A stretch of 64,000 nt of DNA, from assembly GCA_034432375.1 (NCBI GenBank), contig DAOUCA010000157.1, positions 1 through 64,000 on the forward strand, given 5' to 3'. The notes below the pieces were generated by a model. It was not told the DNA's origin, searched no databases, and saw only the letters and a program-made list of their open reading frames with translations. Both the position numbers and the translations under genes were made by a program. Origin of the DNA: JAHBVH01 sp034432375 (GTDB taxonomy: Bacteria > Chloroflexota > Anaerolineae > Caldilineales > Caldilineaceae). Below, in pieces: positions 7,972-15,401 of the stretch (the stretch's first letter is position 1; every line of letters starts with the position of its first letter).

Positions 7972-8008
7972 GCTTGCCGCTCTACAAACTCAATCAAGAG
8001 CGGCAAGC
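7972..8008. repeat. Inverted repeat after the peptide genes
   Basis: Arms GCTTGCCGCTCT and AGAGCGGCAAGC, 12 bp each, around a 13-base loop. There is no T-run, so it is more likely an mRNA 3' stabilising hairpin or processing site than a terminator; the terminator proper lies about 80 bases on. Confidence 0.65.
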
Positions 8009-8089
8009 AGGTCAGCGCAAGTGAATAGTCAAGTTCAGACAAAAGCGATGGCACACGATGGATATCGCCAAATCGGACAAAGTCCACAA

Positions 8090-8122
8090 AGAGGGCGCTG
8101 CAATGAGCAGCCCCTCTTTTTT
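8090..8122 (+). terminator. Rho-independent terminator of the peptide operon
   Basis: A GC-rich stem, GAGGGCGCTGC pairing with GCAGCCCCTC apart from one mismatch, and a short loop AATGA, followed directly by TTTTTT. It separates transcription of the abundant precursors from the protease gene, which has its own promoter 30 bases further on. Confidence 0.85.
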
Positions 8123-8154
8123 GATGCTATCGATTCTGTCGGGAAGTCCACACT

Positions 8155-8221
8155 TTTACAGAAAGATCACGCATGTTGATAGAAACCCTGGGTCGTTTGT
8201 GCCAAGTAAATTCGCTATACT
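8155..8221 (+). promoter_or_regulatory. Promoter with paired direct repeats, upstream of the PqqD-M50 gene
   Basis: Repeats TTTACAGAAA (8155-8164) and TTGATAGAAA (8176-8185) are 21 bp apart; the -10 box TATACT is at 8216-8221, 35 bp after the second AGAAA. The layout matches the promoters at 7098, 10158 and 13296. The start codon follows 55 bases downstream. Confidence 0.7.
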
Positions 8222-8275
8222 CAGACCAGAACGCAATGAACAAGCAGTTACTTAAAAAGGTCAAAGGAGTAGACG

Positions 8276-9634
8276 ATGTCAAGCACAGCCACAACCACAA
8301 GCACAACGACACTGGCAGTCACCGTAACGCCAACCAGCCAACTACAGTTGCAAACCGGCATTGAAATCGTTACGTTCGACAGTAGTTCACAAGAAAAGCG
8401 CTTCCGCGTGGAATTGCCCGACGGTCGCCATTTTCAAATCAACGAGCGTCTTTCTCATCTCCTGTCGTTGCTCCAAACGCCCGCAACCGTTACCAAGTTG
8501 GCGGACGATTTTCAGCAGCAGACCGATCAACAGATTCCACTCGATCAGCTGACGACGCTCTGCAAACAGCTACTGGAGCAAGGGTTAATCACGATGGTCG
8601 GCCAGCCAGTGCAGCCAATGAAGCCGGTGACCCCCAAAGCCTACCTGGGCATGCACTTCCGCCGCACGATCCTGAGCACCGAACGGCTAGCACCACTGGC
8701 CCGGCTCTTTCAGGGCTTCTTTCGTTGGCAACTCGCCATTCCGGTGATCATCTTGCTGGTGATCAGCCATCTGTTGGCCTATTGGCAGCTGAGCTTGCAG
8801 CCGGAACTGAAACTCGAACTCTTTACCGGCCCCATGCTGACCGCCTGCTTGCTCTTTAGCATTGTCCTGCACGAGTTGGGCCATGTCGCCGCCTGCCACC
8901 GCTGGAACTGCCCCCACGGGCCTCTCGGCTTTGGGCTCTACTTCTCGATGCCGGTCTTCTATGTCGATGTGACACAGGCCTGGCGTCTGAATCGCCGTCA
9001 ACGCGCCGCCGTCGATATTGGCGGGGTCTACATCCAAATGCTCTGTGTGCCACTGGCGCTGCTCCTCTATTACTGGACGGGGAACGCAACCTTTTTGATG
9101 GTGATTCTCACCATTGATATGGTGGTACTCTATAACTTTGAGCCCTTTATGAAGCTCGACGGCTACTGGTTACTCTCTGACCTGACTGGTGTACCCAATC
9201 TGCATAGCCGCACCCAAGAAGCGGCACTCCAAGCTTTCCAACGCTTCGTACGGCGCTTCCGATCCAAAACGACCAAACCACTTGCGTCCCCCTTTGACCA
9301 ATGGCCACGCTGGATCCGCCTGATTATCTGGGCCTATCTCCTCCTCTCTTCGGTAATCTGGCCACTCTTTATGCTCTTCTGGCTACCGACGCTCTGGCAG
9401 GCGATGCTCACCTATCCGGCGCTTGTCCAGAACGCGATAATGACCCTATTCGCCGCCGTTGGTCAGGGTGATATTGCTGGTATCTTTGCACAACTCGGGG
9501 CGCTCTTTATGCCAACGTTGATCCTGGTTGGGCTGGGTTTTGAGTTAAAACGGCTGGGTGGTCGTCTTGTGGTTGCACTGAAAAATCGTCGGCTACGCCC
9601 CGCCGCCAAACAAGCGGAGTTGGTGACAGCATAG
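8276..9634 (+). CDS. PqqD-like domain fused to M50 membrane zinc metalloprotease (putative leader-binding peptide protease)
   Basis: A 452-residue protein with AAAGGAG before its ATG. Residues ~30-110 look like a PqqD/RiPP-recognition domain (INERLSHLLSLLQTPATVTK, then a helix-rich LTTLCKQLLEQGLI). A membrane protein with several helices follows, bearing the M50 (site-2-protease-like) zinc motif HELGH at 199-203. The third ligand region is FMKLDGYWLLSDLTGVPNL (Asp 295). In related peptide zinc metalloproteases the PqqD-like domain is thought to bind a leader peptide. With three precursor genes directly upstream, leader removal at or in the membrane is the likely job. The C-terminal half adds further transmembrane helices. 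It might alternatively act in immunity. Confidence 0.8.
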   Translation: MSSTATTTSTTTLAVTVTPTSQLQLQTGIEIVTFDSSSQEKRFRVELPDGRHFQINERLSHLLSLLQTPATVTKLADDFQQQTDQQIPLDQLTTLCKQLLEQGLITMVGQPVQPMKPVTPKAYLGMHFRRTILSTERLAPLARLFQGFFRWQLAIPVIILLVISHLLAYWQLSLQPELKLELFTGPMLTACLLFSIVLHELGHVAACHRWNCPHGPLGFGLYFSMPVFYVDVTQAWRLNRRQRAAVDIGGVYIQMLCVPLALLLYYWTGNATFLMVILTIDMVVLYNFEPFMKLDGYWLLSDLTGVPNLHSRTQEAALQAFQRFVRRFRSKTTKPLASPFDQWPRWIRLIIWAYLLLSSVIWPLFMLFWLPTLWQAMLTYPALVQNAIMTLFAAVGQGDIAGIFAQLGALFMPTLILVGLGFELKRLGGRLVVALKNRRLRPAAKQAELVTA

Positions 9635-9671
9635 TGTTTTGTAAAACAAGTAATGATAGGTTGAAAATAGG

Positions 9672-9785
9672 CGTTAGTCACGGAGTGACGACAGAACGTA
9701 GACCAGCCTTTTAAGGCTGGTTGCGCCCGAGATCCGTGGGTTTTGAACCCACGGCTACGCTCTACCGCCACTCCGTGGCTAACCC
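9672..9785. repeat. Composite nested palindromic repeat
   Basis: The outer arms are GTTAGTCACGGAGTG and CACTCCGTGGCTAAC. Inside lie two smaller palindromes, ACCAGCCTTTTAAGGCTGGT and CCGTGGGTTTTGAACCCACGG. This is the same nested style as 1003-1083 and 21428-21650. Confidence 0.7.
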
Positions 9786-9842
9786 AATATACTTATCTGA
9801 CAAAACATTAACGCAGTGTAACGTAAATTATGCTAGATGAGA

Positions 9843-9949
9843 CGTAGGTCACATTTGCAATGTGACAAGGCCCATAGCGGCGACAACTTCCTGCGGGAAT
9901 AGACGTTTTTCACGGTTTGTCACGCTGCAAGCGTGACCTACAATTGTAT
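9843..9949. repeat. Inverted repeat with GTAGGTCAC / GTGACCTAC ends
   Basis: The two ends each contain a hairpin of their own (GTCACATTTGCAATGTGAC and GTCACGCTGCAAGCGTGAC) and are mutually complementary over about nine bases. No open reading frame lies inside. Function unknown. Confidence 0.6.
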
Positions 9950-9991
9950 GCTTCTATACTCAAATCAGAATGAAACCCCTAGTTTCGGCCA

Positions 9992-10057
9992 GCGTGCGTC
10001 GCACTGACGGAAGCATCTGGCGGACTGGAAGCAGTTGGCGGTCAGTGCGACGCACGC
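9992..10057. repeat. Inverted repeat with 17-bp perfect arms
   Basis: Arms GCGTGCGTCGCACTGAC (9992-10008) and its exact complement (10041-10057) around a 32-base loop. It is the third large hairpin in the 644-base gene-free stretch 9635-10278. The rest of that stretch holds only the promoter at 10158-10223 and no coding region. Confidence 0.75.
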
Positions 10058-10157
10058 GATCCCGTTGGTCCGCAAAACTCCGGTTCTCATTCTGAACGCA
10101 GTATAATTTGCCATAATTTCTCTGACACGGCCGTCGTTTCTACGCGGTCATCGCGAA

Positions 10158-10223
10158 TTCATAGAAAAATCGCCAACGTTGATAGAAAAAATCCTCGATT
10201 TACCCTCTCAGTTCCTCTACAAT
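10158..10223 (+). promoter_or_regulatory. Promoter with paired direct repeats, upstream of the thioredoxin gene
   Basis: Repeats TTCATAGAAA (10158-10167) and TTGATAGAAA (10179-10188) are 21 bp apart; the -10 box TACAAT is at 10218-10223, 34 bp after the second AGAAA. The bases around the -10, CTACAATAAGGC, are the same as in the promoter at 7158. It probably drives the thioredoxin-ABC-permease set. Confidence 0.7.
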
Positions 10224-10278
10224 AAGGCTATCGAAACGGAAAATATCGCTTCACTTACCATCACACAGGAGACAACTC

Positions 10279-10911
10279 ATGCTAAATCAGAATCTCAACC
10301 ACCGTGCCAACGCCACTGCGACTGAGCTTGTTGACCAACCGCAACCAACGATATCACGCAGCATCTTGCGCCGTTGGTTACGCCCGCTCATCATCATCTT
10401 GCTGGCGCTGGTCACCGCCGCCATCGTCTCGATCCTGCTGACCAACCTGGTCTGGACGGGGCTACCGGTCGGTACCAGTGCACCGCTCTTTCAGGGCACG
10501 GCGCTCAATGGGCAGCCGGTTGATCTGGCGCAAGAACAGGGCAAGCCGGTCATGCTCACCTTCTGGTCACCCGATTGCTTTGCCTGCCGGGAAGAGCTAC
10601 CAGCGCTGCAAGAATTGGCGAACGACCCCAATGCTACGATGCAACTCATCACCGTCGTCAGCCGCTTGGAGGCCGCCGAAGTTGAACAATTTGTAGCCGA
10701 ACAGGGACTAACCTTTACGATTCTCGTTGATCCAACCGGCACTATCGCAAAGCAATATGAAGTCAGCGGCATCCCCTTCACCTACTTTATTGACCAGAGT
10801 GGCCGCATCGACCAGGCCGTGATGGGGGCCGGCAACGAAGGCGACTTGCAAAACAGCCTCTTTACCTGGCTCAAAAGCTGCCAAATCGGGGAAGCGTGTA
10901 GCGTTAAGTAA
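10279..10911 (+). CDS. Membrane-anchored thioredoxin-like (TlpA/ResA-type) thiol-disulfide protein
   Basis: A 210-residue protein with AGGAG before the ATG. Residues ~34-58 form one transmembrane helix (LRPLIIILLALVTAAIVSIL), placing the rest outside the membrane. The fold is thioredoxin/AhpC-TSA-like, with active site WSPDCFACREELP (Cys 100 and Cys 103) and the cis-proline loop GIPFTYFID (Pro 166). An extra pair, Cys 201 and Cys 207, sits at the extreme C-terminus (SCQIGEACSVK), which is unusual. Next to genes for four-cysteine peptides and an exporter, the plausible role is making or correcting disulfides in the exported product. Cytochrome c maturation, a common job for the family, has no supporting neighbours here. 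Confidence 0.82.
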   Translation: MLNQNLNHRANATATELVDQPQPTISRSILRRWLRPLIIILLALVTAAIVSILLTNLVWTGLPVGTSAPLFQGTALNGQPVDLAQEQGKPVMLTFWSPDCFACREELPALQELANDPNATMQLITVVSRLEAAEVEQFVAEQGLTFTILVDPTGTIAKQYEVSGIPFTYFIDQSGRIDQAVMGAGNEGDLQNSLFTWLKSCQIGEACSVK

Positions 10912-10993
10912 GGCAGCGGATACAGAGCGCAGCGGATTATTCGATAGCCTGTCAGCAACAGTAGCCACCATTGGAGTTAGGAAGAAACAAACC

Positions 10994-11827
10994 ATGTTTG
11001 CACAATTAATTAGTCGCCAATGGCGGCAAACACCGGCAGCAGAATCAAACAATAGCCAACCGCAGCGTTCGCAAACGGCACATTCCCAAACAGCACAACG
11101 GTCAACCAATCGCCCAGCACCTACCGCCAAATCAGCCAATCGCCAAACGGTGATCGACATCCAGCAGATGACCAAATCCTACCGCATGGGTGAGAACGAT
11201 GTCCATGCCTTGCGCGGGGTTTCGCTCACCATCCAGAGTGGCGAATATGTAGCCATCATTGGGGCCAGCGGTTCGGGCAAGAGCACGTTGATGAATATGA
11301 TCGGTCTGCTCGACCGTCCTTCGACTGGCTCTTACTATCTGCAAGGGGTTGAAGTGAGCCGCATGGATAAGCAGAAGCTGGCCACGCTACGCAACCGCGA
11401 AATCGGCTTCGTCTTCCAGCGCTTCCATCTGCTGCCCCGCACCCCCGCCCAACGGCAGGTCGAGTTGCCCCTCTTTTACGCTGGTGTCTCCAGCGCCGAG
11501 GCCAAGCAACGGGCCAAAGAAGCCTTGACCCACGTCGGCTTGGGCGATCGCACCGACCACCGCCCCGACGAACTCTCCGGCGGTCAGCAACAGCGGGTGG
11601 CGATTGCTCGGGCGCTAGTCACCCGCCCCAGCCTGCTGCTGGCGGATGAGCCAACCGGTGCCCTCGACTCGAAGACTGGCGACGATGTGCTCCGCCTCTT
11701 CGACGAGCTACACCAACAGGGAATGACCCTCGTCGTCGTCACCCACGATATGGATGTTGCCAAGCGGGCCGGTCGCATCATCATGTTGAGTGACGGAAAA
11801 ATTGTGCGGGATGAAATTCAACGGTAA
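10994..11827 (+). CDS. ABC transporter ATP-binding protein (LolD/MacB type)
   Basis: A 277-residue ATPase with all nucleotide-binding motifs: Walker A GASGSGKST, Q-loop FVFQRFHLLPR, signature LSGGQQQR, Walker B LLLADEPTGALD and H-loop VVVTHDMD. The first ~47 residues are a Gln/Asn/Ser-rich extension with no conserved look; the family homology starts at VIDIQQMTKSYRMG. The helical part just after the Q-loop reads TPAQRQVELPL where relatives usually have an Asn-Val pair. The permease and HlyD-type genes downstream complete a MacAB/YknXYZ-like transporter. Such trios export peptides or protect against them. Confidence 0.9.
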   Translation: MFAQLISRQWRQTPAAESNNSQPQRSQTAHSQTAQRSTNRPAPTAKSANRQTVIDIQQMTKSYRMGENDVHALRGVSLTIQSGEYVAIIGASGSGKSTLMNMIGLLDRPSTGSYYLQGVEVSRMDKQKLATLRNREIGFVFQRFHLLPRTPAQRQVELPLFYAGVSSAEAKQRAKEALTHVGLGDRTDHRPDELSGGQQQRVAIARALVTRPSLLLADEPTGALDSKTGDDVLRLFDELHQQGMTLVVVTHDMDVAKRAGRIIMLSDGKIVRDEIQR

Positions 11828-11838
11828 TTGTAGGGCGC

Positions 11839-11966
11839 GTTGCGTATTGCGTGAACTCGAACTGACGCATTGGTGCGCGACCGCAACAGTCTTATAACAG
11901 TGACACAGACACGAATCATTCGCAAAATCAAACAAAGATCCAGTTAACGTACACGCAATACGCAAC
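11839..11966. repeat. Inverted repeat between ATPase and permease genes
   Basis: 14-bp perfect arms GTTGCGTATTGCGT (11839-11852) and ACGCAATACGCAAC (11953-11966) with a 100-base spacer. The word TATCGCATC is repeated right after it. The spacer carries no convincing gene. It may modulate expression of the permease relative to the ATPase. Confidence 0.6.
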
Positions 11967-12001
11967 ACGCATCTATCGCATCTATCGCAGGAGGAAAACT
12001 C

Positions 12002-13225
12002 ATGAAAGCGCTTCGCTACTCTAACGTCGCTTGGGAAAGTATTATGGCCAACAAAATGCGCTCGCTGTTGACGATGCTCGGCTTGATCATCGGCGTGGCG
12101 TCGGTCTTGACTACCGTGGGCATTGGCCGTGGCGCAGCGCTTGGGGTCACCAAAGAGATTGAAGGTCAAGGGATCAATACACTGGTAATCACCCCCAAGA
12201 CGGAAAACATCACCGACAACAGCACCCTCACCTCCGGCGATGCCCGTGCGTTAGCAGACCCCAAAGTCCATCCCGAAATTCTGGCGGTGGCCCCGACCAA
12301 CTCGACCTTTATGCGAGTAGCCAATGGCAACCAGGCGATCGAAAGCCAGGTCACCGGCACAACCGCCGCCTATGCCGATGTCAAGAATCTCAAGATCGAA
12401 TTTGGCCGTTTCTTCAATGCCGAGGAAGAGGTCGGTCAGCAGCGGGTCGTTGTACTCTCGTCGTTGGCCGCCCATGATCTCTTCAAGAGTGGCGACCCTA
12501 TCGGCCAGAGCGTGCGCATTAATAACGAACCCTTTACCGTGGTCGGGATCCTGAAGAAGAGCAGCGGCGACGACAGCGAGGCCTACTTCCGCCCGATGTA
12601 TACCCCGCTCGAAGTGGCGCAAAACCGGCTGATCAACGCCCCGCGCTACCGTGGTGACTTTGTCGTCACCGACATCACGCTCCAGGTCGTCGACCGTGAC
12701 CTGATCAGCTATGCCGAAAGCCAGGTCGAGCAGACCCTGCGCCTACGCCACGATCTCACGGCTGGTGAAAAGAATGACTTTCACATTCTCAACCAGGCGC
12801 GCCTGCTGGAAATTGCCGGCAACATTGCCAACTTGATGACCGCACTTTTAGGTAGCATTGGCACGGTGAGCTTACTCGTCGGTGGCATTGGCATCATGAA
12901 TATCATGCTCGTCTCCGTCACCGAGCGCACCAGCGAAATTGGCCTACGCAAGGCGTTGGGTGCCCAGGATAATGACATTCTGTTGCAGTTCCTGATCGAA
13001 GCGCTGGTCCTCTGTGCCCTAGGCAGCTTCATCGGCATTATCCTGAGCTACAGCGTCAGCACATTGCTCAACGGCATCCCCGATTTCCCCTTTGACATTA
13101 TTCTGGAATCCTGGTCACTGCTGCTGGCCCTCGGCGTCGGTCTCTTTAGCGGCTTCGTCTTTGGTCTCTACCCAGCCATCCGAGCGACCCGCCTGGATCC
13201 AATCGAAGCGCTGCGGTACGAATAG
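12002..13225 (+). CDS. ABC transporter permease (MacB/FtsX type)
   Basis: A 407-residue protein with the MacB architecture: an N-terminal helix after MRSLLTMLGLIIGVASVL, a large extracytoplasmic domain of about 220 residues (LVITPKTEN to ~260), and three further helices in the FtsX domain, including LVGGIGIMNIMLVSVTERTSEIGLRKALGA. The C-terminal YPAIRATRLDPIEALRYE is typical. The start is supported by AGGAGG nine bases before the ATG. It partners with the ATPase upstream and the membrane fusion protein downstream. In MacB the ATPase is fused; here it is separate, as in YknYZ and LolCDE. Confidence 0.9.
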   Translation: MKALRYSNVAWESIMANKMRSLLTMLGLIIGVASVLTTVGIGRGAALGVTKEIEGQGINTLVITPKTENITDNSTLTSGDARALADPKVHPEILAVAPTNSTFMRVANGNQAIESQVTGTTAAYADVKNLKIEFGRFFNAEEEVGQQRVVVLSSLAAHDLFKSGDPIGQSVRINNEPFTVVGILKKSSGDDSEAYFRPMYTPLEVAQNRLINAPRYRGDFVVTDITLQVVDRDLISYAESQVEQTLRLRHDLTAGEKNDFHILNQARLLEIAGNIANLMTALLGSIGTVSLLVGGIGIMNIMLVSVTERTSEIGLRKALGAQDNDILLQFLIEALVLCALGSFIGIILSYSVSTLLNGIPDFPFDIILESWSLLLALGVGLFSGFVFGLYPAIRATRLDPIEALRYE

Positions 13226-13240
13226 CAGGCAATCAATATA

Positions 13241-13296
13241 ATATAGCCAACAAGGTAGGGCCACGATGCATCGTGGCCCTACCTTGTTGGCTATAT
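13241..13296. repeat. Perfect 56-bp palindrome without loop
   Basis: Two 28-bp arms (13241-13268 and 13269-13296) are exact reverse complements, containing GTAGGGCCACGATG and its mirror. It sits directly between the permease stop and the direct-repeat promoter; its last base is the first base of TTGATAGAAA. It could act as a terminator-like hairpin or as a protein binding site. See the separate finding. Confidence 0.9.
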
Positions 13297-13362
13297 TGAT
13301 AGAAACTTTCTAGCATCTTGATAGAAACCAAAGCAGATTTTGCCCGCACGACCTGTTATCCT
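13296..13362 (+). promoter_or_regulatory. Promoter with paired direct repeats, upstream of the HlyD-type gene
   Basis: Two exact copies of TTGATAGAAA (13296-13305 and 13318-13327) are 22 bp apart; the -10-like TATCCT is at 13357-13362, 34 bp after the second AGAAA. This is the best-preserved repeat pair of the family. Confidence 0.7.
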
Positions 13363-13409
13363 GATCACATCAAACGAATTCACCCGTGATCAGCGAAAGG
13401 AAGTAAGCC

Positions 13410-15023
13410 ATGCGTACCCGTAAATTAATCGTAATTGTTCTCGCCCTCATCGTTGCCTTGGATGTAGCCCTGCTCTGTGCCGGCGGACCCGATGGCGTAG
13501 CGGCAGCGAACCCAACCACCTATCTTGATACCGACATGGGACGCCCAATCGACGGACCTTCCACCGCAAATAGCACAGATCCGGCGGCCAACCTCGTGCG
13601 CATTCGCTCCCCTCGCTCGGTCATCAACGAACTCTCGGCCGCCGGCGCGGTGGAGTTGATCAGCAAGCGACAGGTTGTGCTGGAAGTCGACGGCACGGTG
13701 GCAGAAGTTGCCGTTACCGTGGGCGACTGGGTGAAGAGTGGCGATCTGCTGGTTGCCCTCGACACCAACGACCTCACCCGCGCGGTCACCCGCGCCGAGG
13801 TTGATCTGGAGACGGCACAGGCGGAATTGGCCAAATTGCAACAAGGCAGCGACCCTGGCGAAATCACCGTGGCCGAAGCAAATCTGGCGGCGGCACGGGA
13901 GAATCTGCTCAAGGTGCAGTCTGGTGCCAGCCCCGAAGAGTTAGCCGCAGCCCAGGCCAAAGTGGCAGCAGCGCAGGCCAAGCTCAACGGTCTCTTTGCC
14001 CCACCCAGCAGCGGCGAAATTGATGAGGCCAAAGCGGCGCTCGAAAAGAGTGACATCGCTCGCCAGGAAGCCCAACGAGCCTATGATGCGATCAAGTGGC
14101 GCAACGACATTGGTATGACACCAGAAGCCGCGGCCCTCTACAAAGCGACTGTCGATTTTGAACAGGCACAGGGCAAGCTCGACCGAGTTAACCAACCCGC
14201 CGCGGCCTCGTCAGTCCAAGAGGCCAAAAGTGATGTGCAACGGGCAGTGAGCGACTTGGATCTGCTCAAGAATCGCCCATCGGCGTCGGAAGTAGCCGAC
14301 GCCCAGGCCAAGGTCAGCGAAGCCGAGCAGAAGCTCAACAAGCTTCAGGCTGGTGCCGGTAGCGCCGAACTCCAGGGGGCCGAGGCAAAAATTCGCAAAG
14401 CGCAGCTCGATCTCGAAGAAGCCCAGAACAAGCTGACCAAAGCAGCCATCACCGCCCCCATCGAAGGGGCCGTGCTCGAAGTAAATCTTACGGCGGGCGA
14501 ACGGGGCACTGTTGGCAAAGCCGTTGCGACCATCGCCGACACCCACCAGCTCAAGCTCAACGTTAAGGTAGCCGAGGTTGACATTCCGCAAATCACGTTG
14601 GACCAGGAAGCAACAATTGCCATTGACGCCATCCGCAACCGCACCTTTACCGGCGTCGTCGAGCAGATCGACCCGATCAACAAGGATGACAAAGATGTCG
14701 TCAACTACCCGGTGACGATTCGCCTGACCGACACAGATTTGGAGGGCGTACGCCCTGGCATGAATGCCGTCGCCACCTTTGCCAATGGCGAAGACGATGA
14801 AAACCACTGGCTGGTGCCGACCACCGCCTTGCAGGAGCAGAATGGCCAATTTGCAGTGCAAGTGGTACGAGGCGAAAACCTCATCACTGAGGCGGTGCAG
14901 CCGCTGGAGACCCAAGGCGAGTGGACGGTTGTCGCAGCACCGACGCTGGTGGAAGGCGACACGGTAGTCGGGCGGGTGGCCTCGTATGTGGCGGATCAGC
15001 AGGATGTGGAGGTTACGTACTAA
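13410..15023 (+). CDS. HlyD/MacA-family membrane fusion protein (periplasmic/extracytoplasmic adaptor)
   Basis: A 537-residue protein with GAAAGGAAG before the ATG and an N-terminal membrane anchor (LIVIVLALIVALDVALLC). A biotinyl-lipoyl-like half motif (EVDGTVAEVAVTVGDWVKSG) is followed by a very long coiled-coil hairpin, residues ~125-350, built from Ala/Glu/Lys-rich repeats. Two similar segments (LAAARENLLKVQSGASPEEL and, later, VSEAEQKLNKLQAG) point to internal duplication. The second lipoyl half (ITAPIEGAVLEVNLTAGERG) and beta-barrel domains close the protein. It completes the exporter. Its own promoter shares the direct-repeat motif with the peptide, protease and thioredoxin genes, linking it to their regulon. 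Confidence 0.87.
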   Translation: MRTRKLIVIVLALIVALDVALLCAGGPDGVAAANPTTYLDTDMGRPIDGPSTANSTDPAANLVRIRSPRSVINELSAAGAVELISKRQVVLEVDGTVAEVAVTVGDWVKSGDLLVALDTNDLTRAVTRAEVDLETAQAELAKLQQGSDPGEITVAEANLAAARENLLKVQSGASPEELAAAQAKVAAAQAKLNGLFAPPSSGEIDEAKAALEKSDIARQEAQRAYDAIKWRNDIGMTPEAAALYKATVDFEQAQGKLDRVNQPAAASSVQEAKSDVQRAVSDLDLLKNRPSASEVADAQAKVSEAEQKLNKLQAGAGSAELQGAEAKIRKAQLDLEEAQNKLTKAAITAPIEGAVLEVNLTAGERGTVGKAVATIADTHQLKLNVKVAEVDIPQITLDQEATIAIDAIRNRTFTGVVEQIDPINKDDKDVVNYPVTIRLTDTDLEGVRPGMNAVATFANGEDDENHWLVPTTALQEQNGQFAVQVVRGENLITEAVQPLETQGEWTVVAAPTLVEGDTVVGRVASYVADQQDVEVTY

Positions 15024-15029
15024 AACTCT

Positions 15030-15102
15030 TAGGACTTACGCAGCTCTCGGCTTCGATACGGTAAAAAGCCACCTACTCAACCAGCGAGTTACGTAAGTCC
15101 TA
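15030..15102. repeat. MITE-like element with 12-bp perfect inverted ends
   Basis: Ends TTAGGACTTACG and CGTAAGTCCTAA are exact complements. The interior, CGATACGGTAAAAAGCC and CCTACTCAACC, matches the copies at 6938 and 56633. It starts 7 bases after the HlyD-type stop codon. Confidence 0.7.
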
Positions 15103-15113
15103 ACTCTTCAAAC

Positions 15114-15177
15114 GCTATAAACGACAAATATCCACCGGTGGAATCAATGCCATTGGTGGGTATTTGTCGTTTATAGC
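15114..15177. terminator. Long hairpin between convergent genes, possible bidirectional terminator
   Basis: Arms beginning GCTATAAACGACAAATA and ending in the complementary TATTTGTCGTTTATAGC; the inner stem is imperfect (CCACCGGTGG against CCATTGGTGG). It lies downstream of the HlyD-type gene and upstream of the end of the convergent Res gene. There is no T-run. The remaining 15178-15401 contains no feature I can support. Confidence 0.55.
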
Positions 15178-15401
15178 CCAAGATCCGAAAGGGAACGGTT
15201 CAACGTTAAAAAGATCGCTTTGTTCTCTTCCTGGCAATGAGCAATCTAGGCCCAAAGTGAAATAAATATGGCTAAAAAAGGATGCTTTACAAATCTATTG
15301 AAACCTGCTATCCTATAACCATCGTCTTGAGTGAAATTCGGCCGCGTGCCGTGAGGGCCTTTGCGCTCCTATACTCACGACTTTTTCTTTATCTTTGTAT
15401 G

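Noticed and set aside
8058..8255. Short open frame covering the terminator and promoter before the PqqD-M50 gene
   Set aside because: It covers a strong terminator and a regulated promoter, and has no family resemblance; coding is unlikely.
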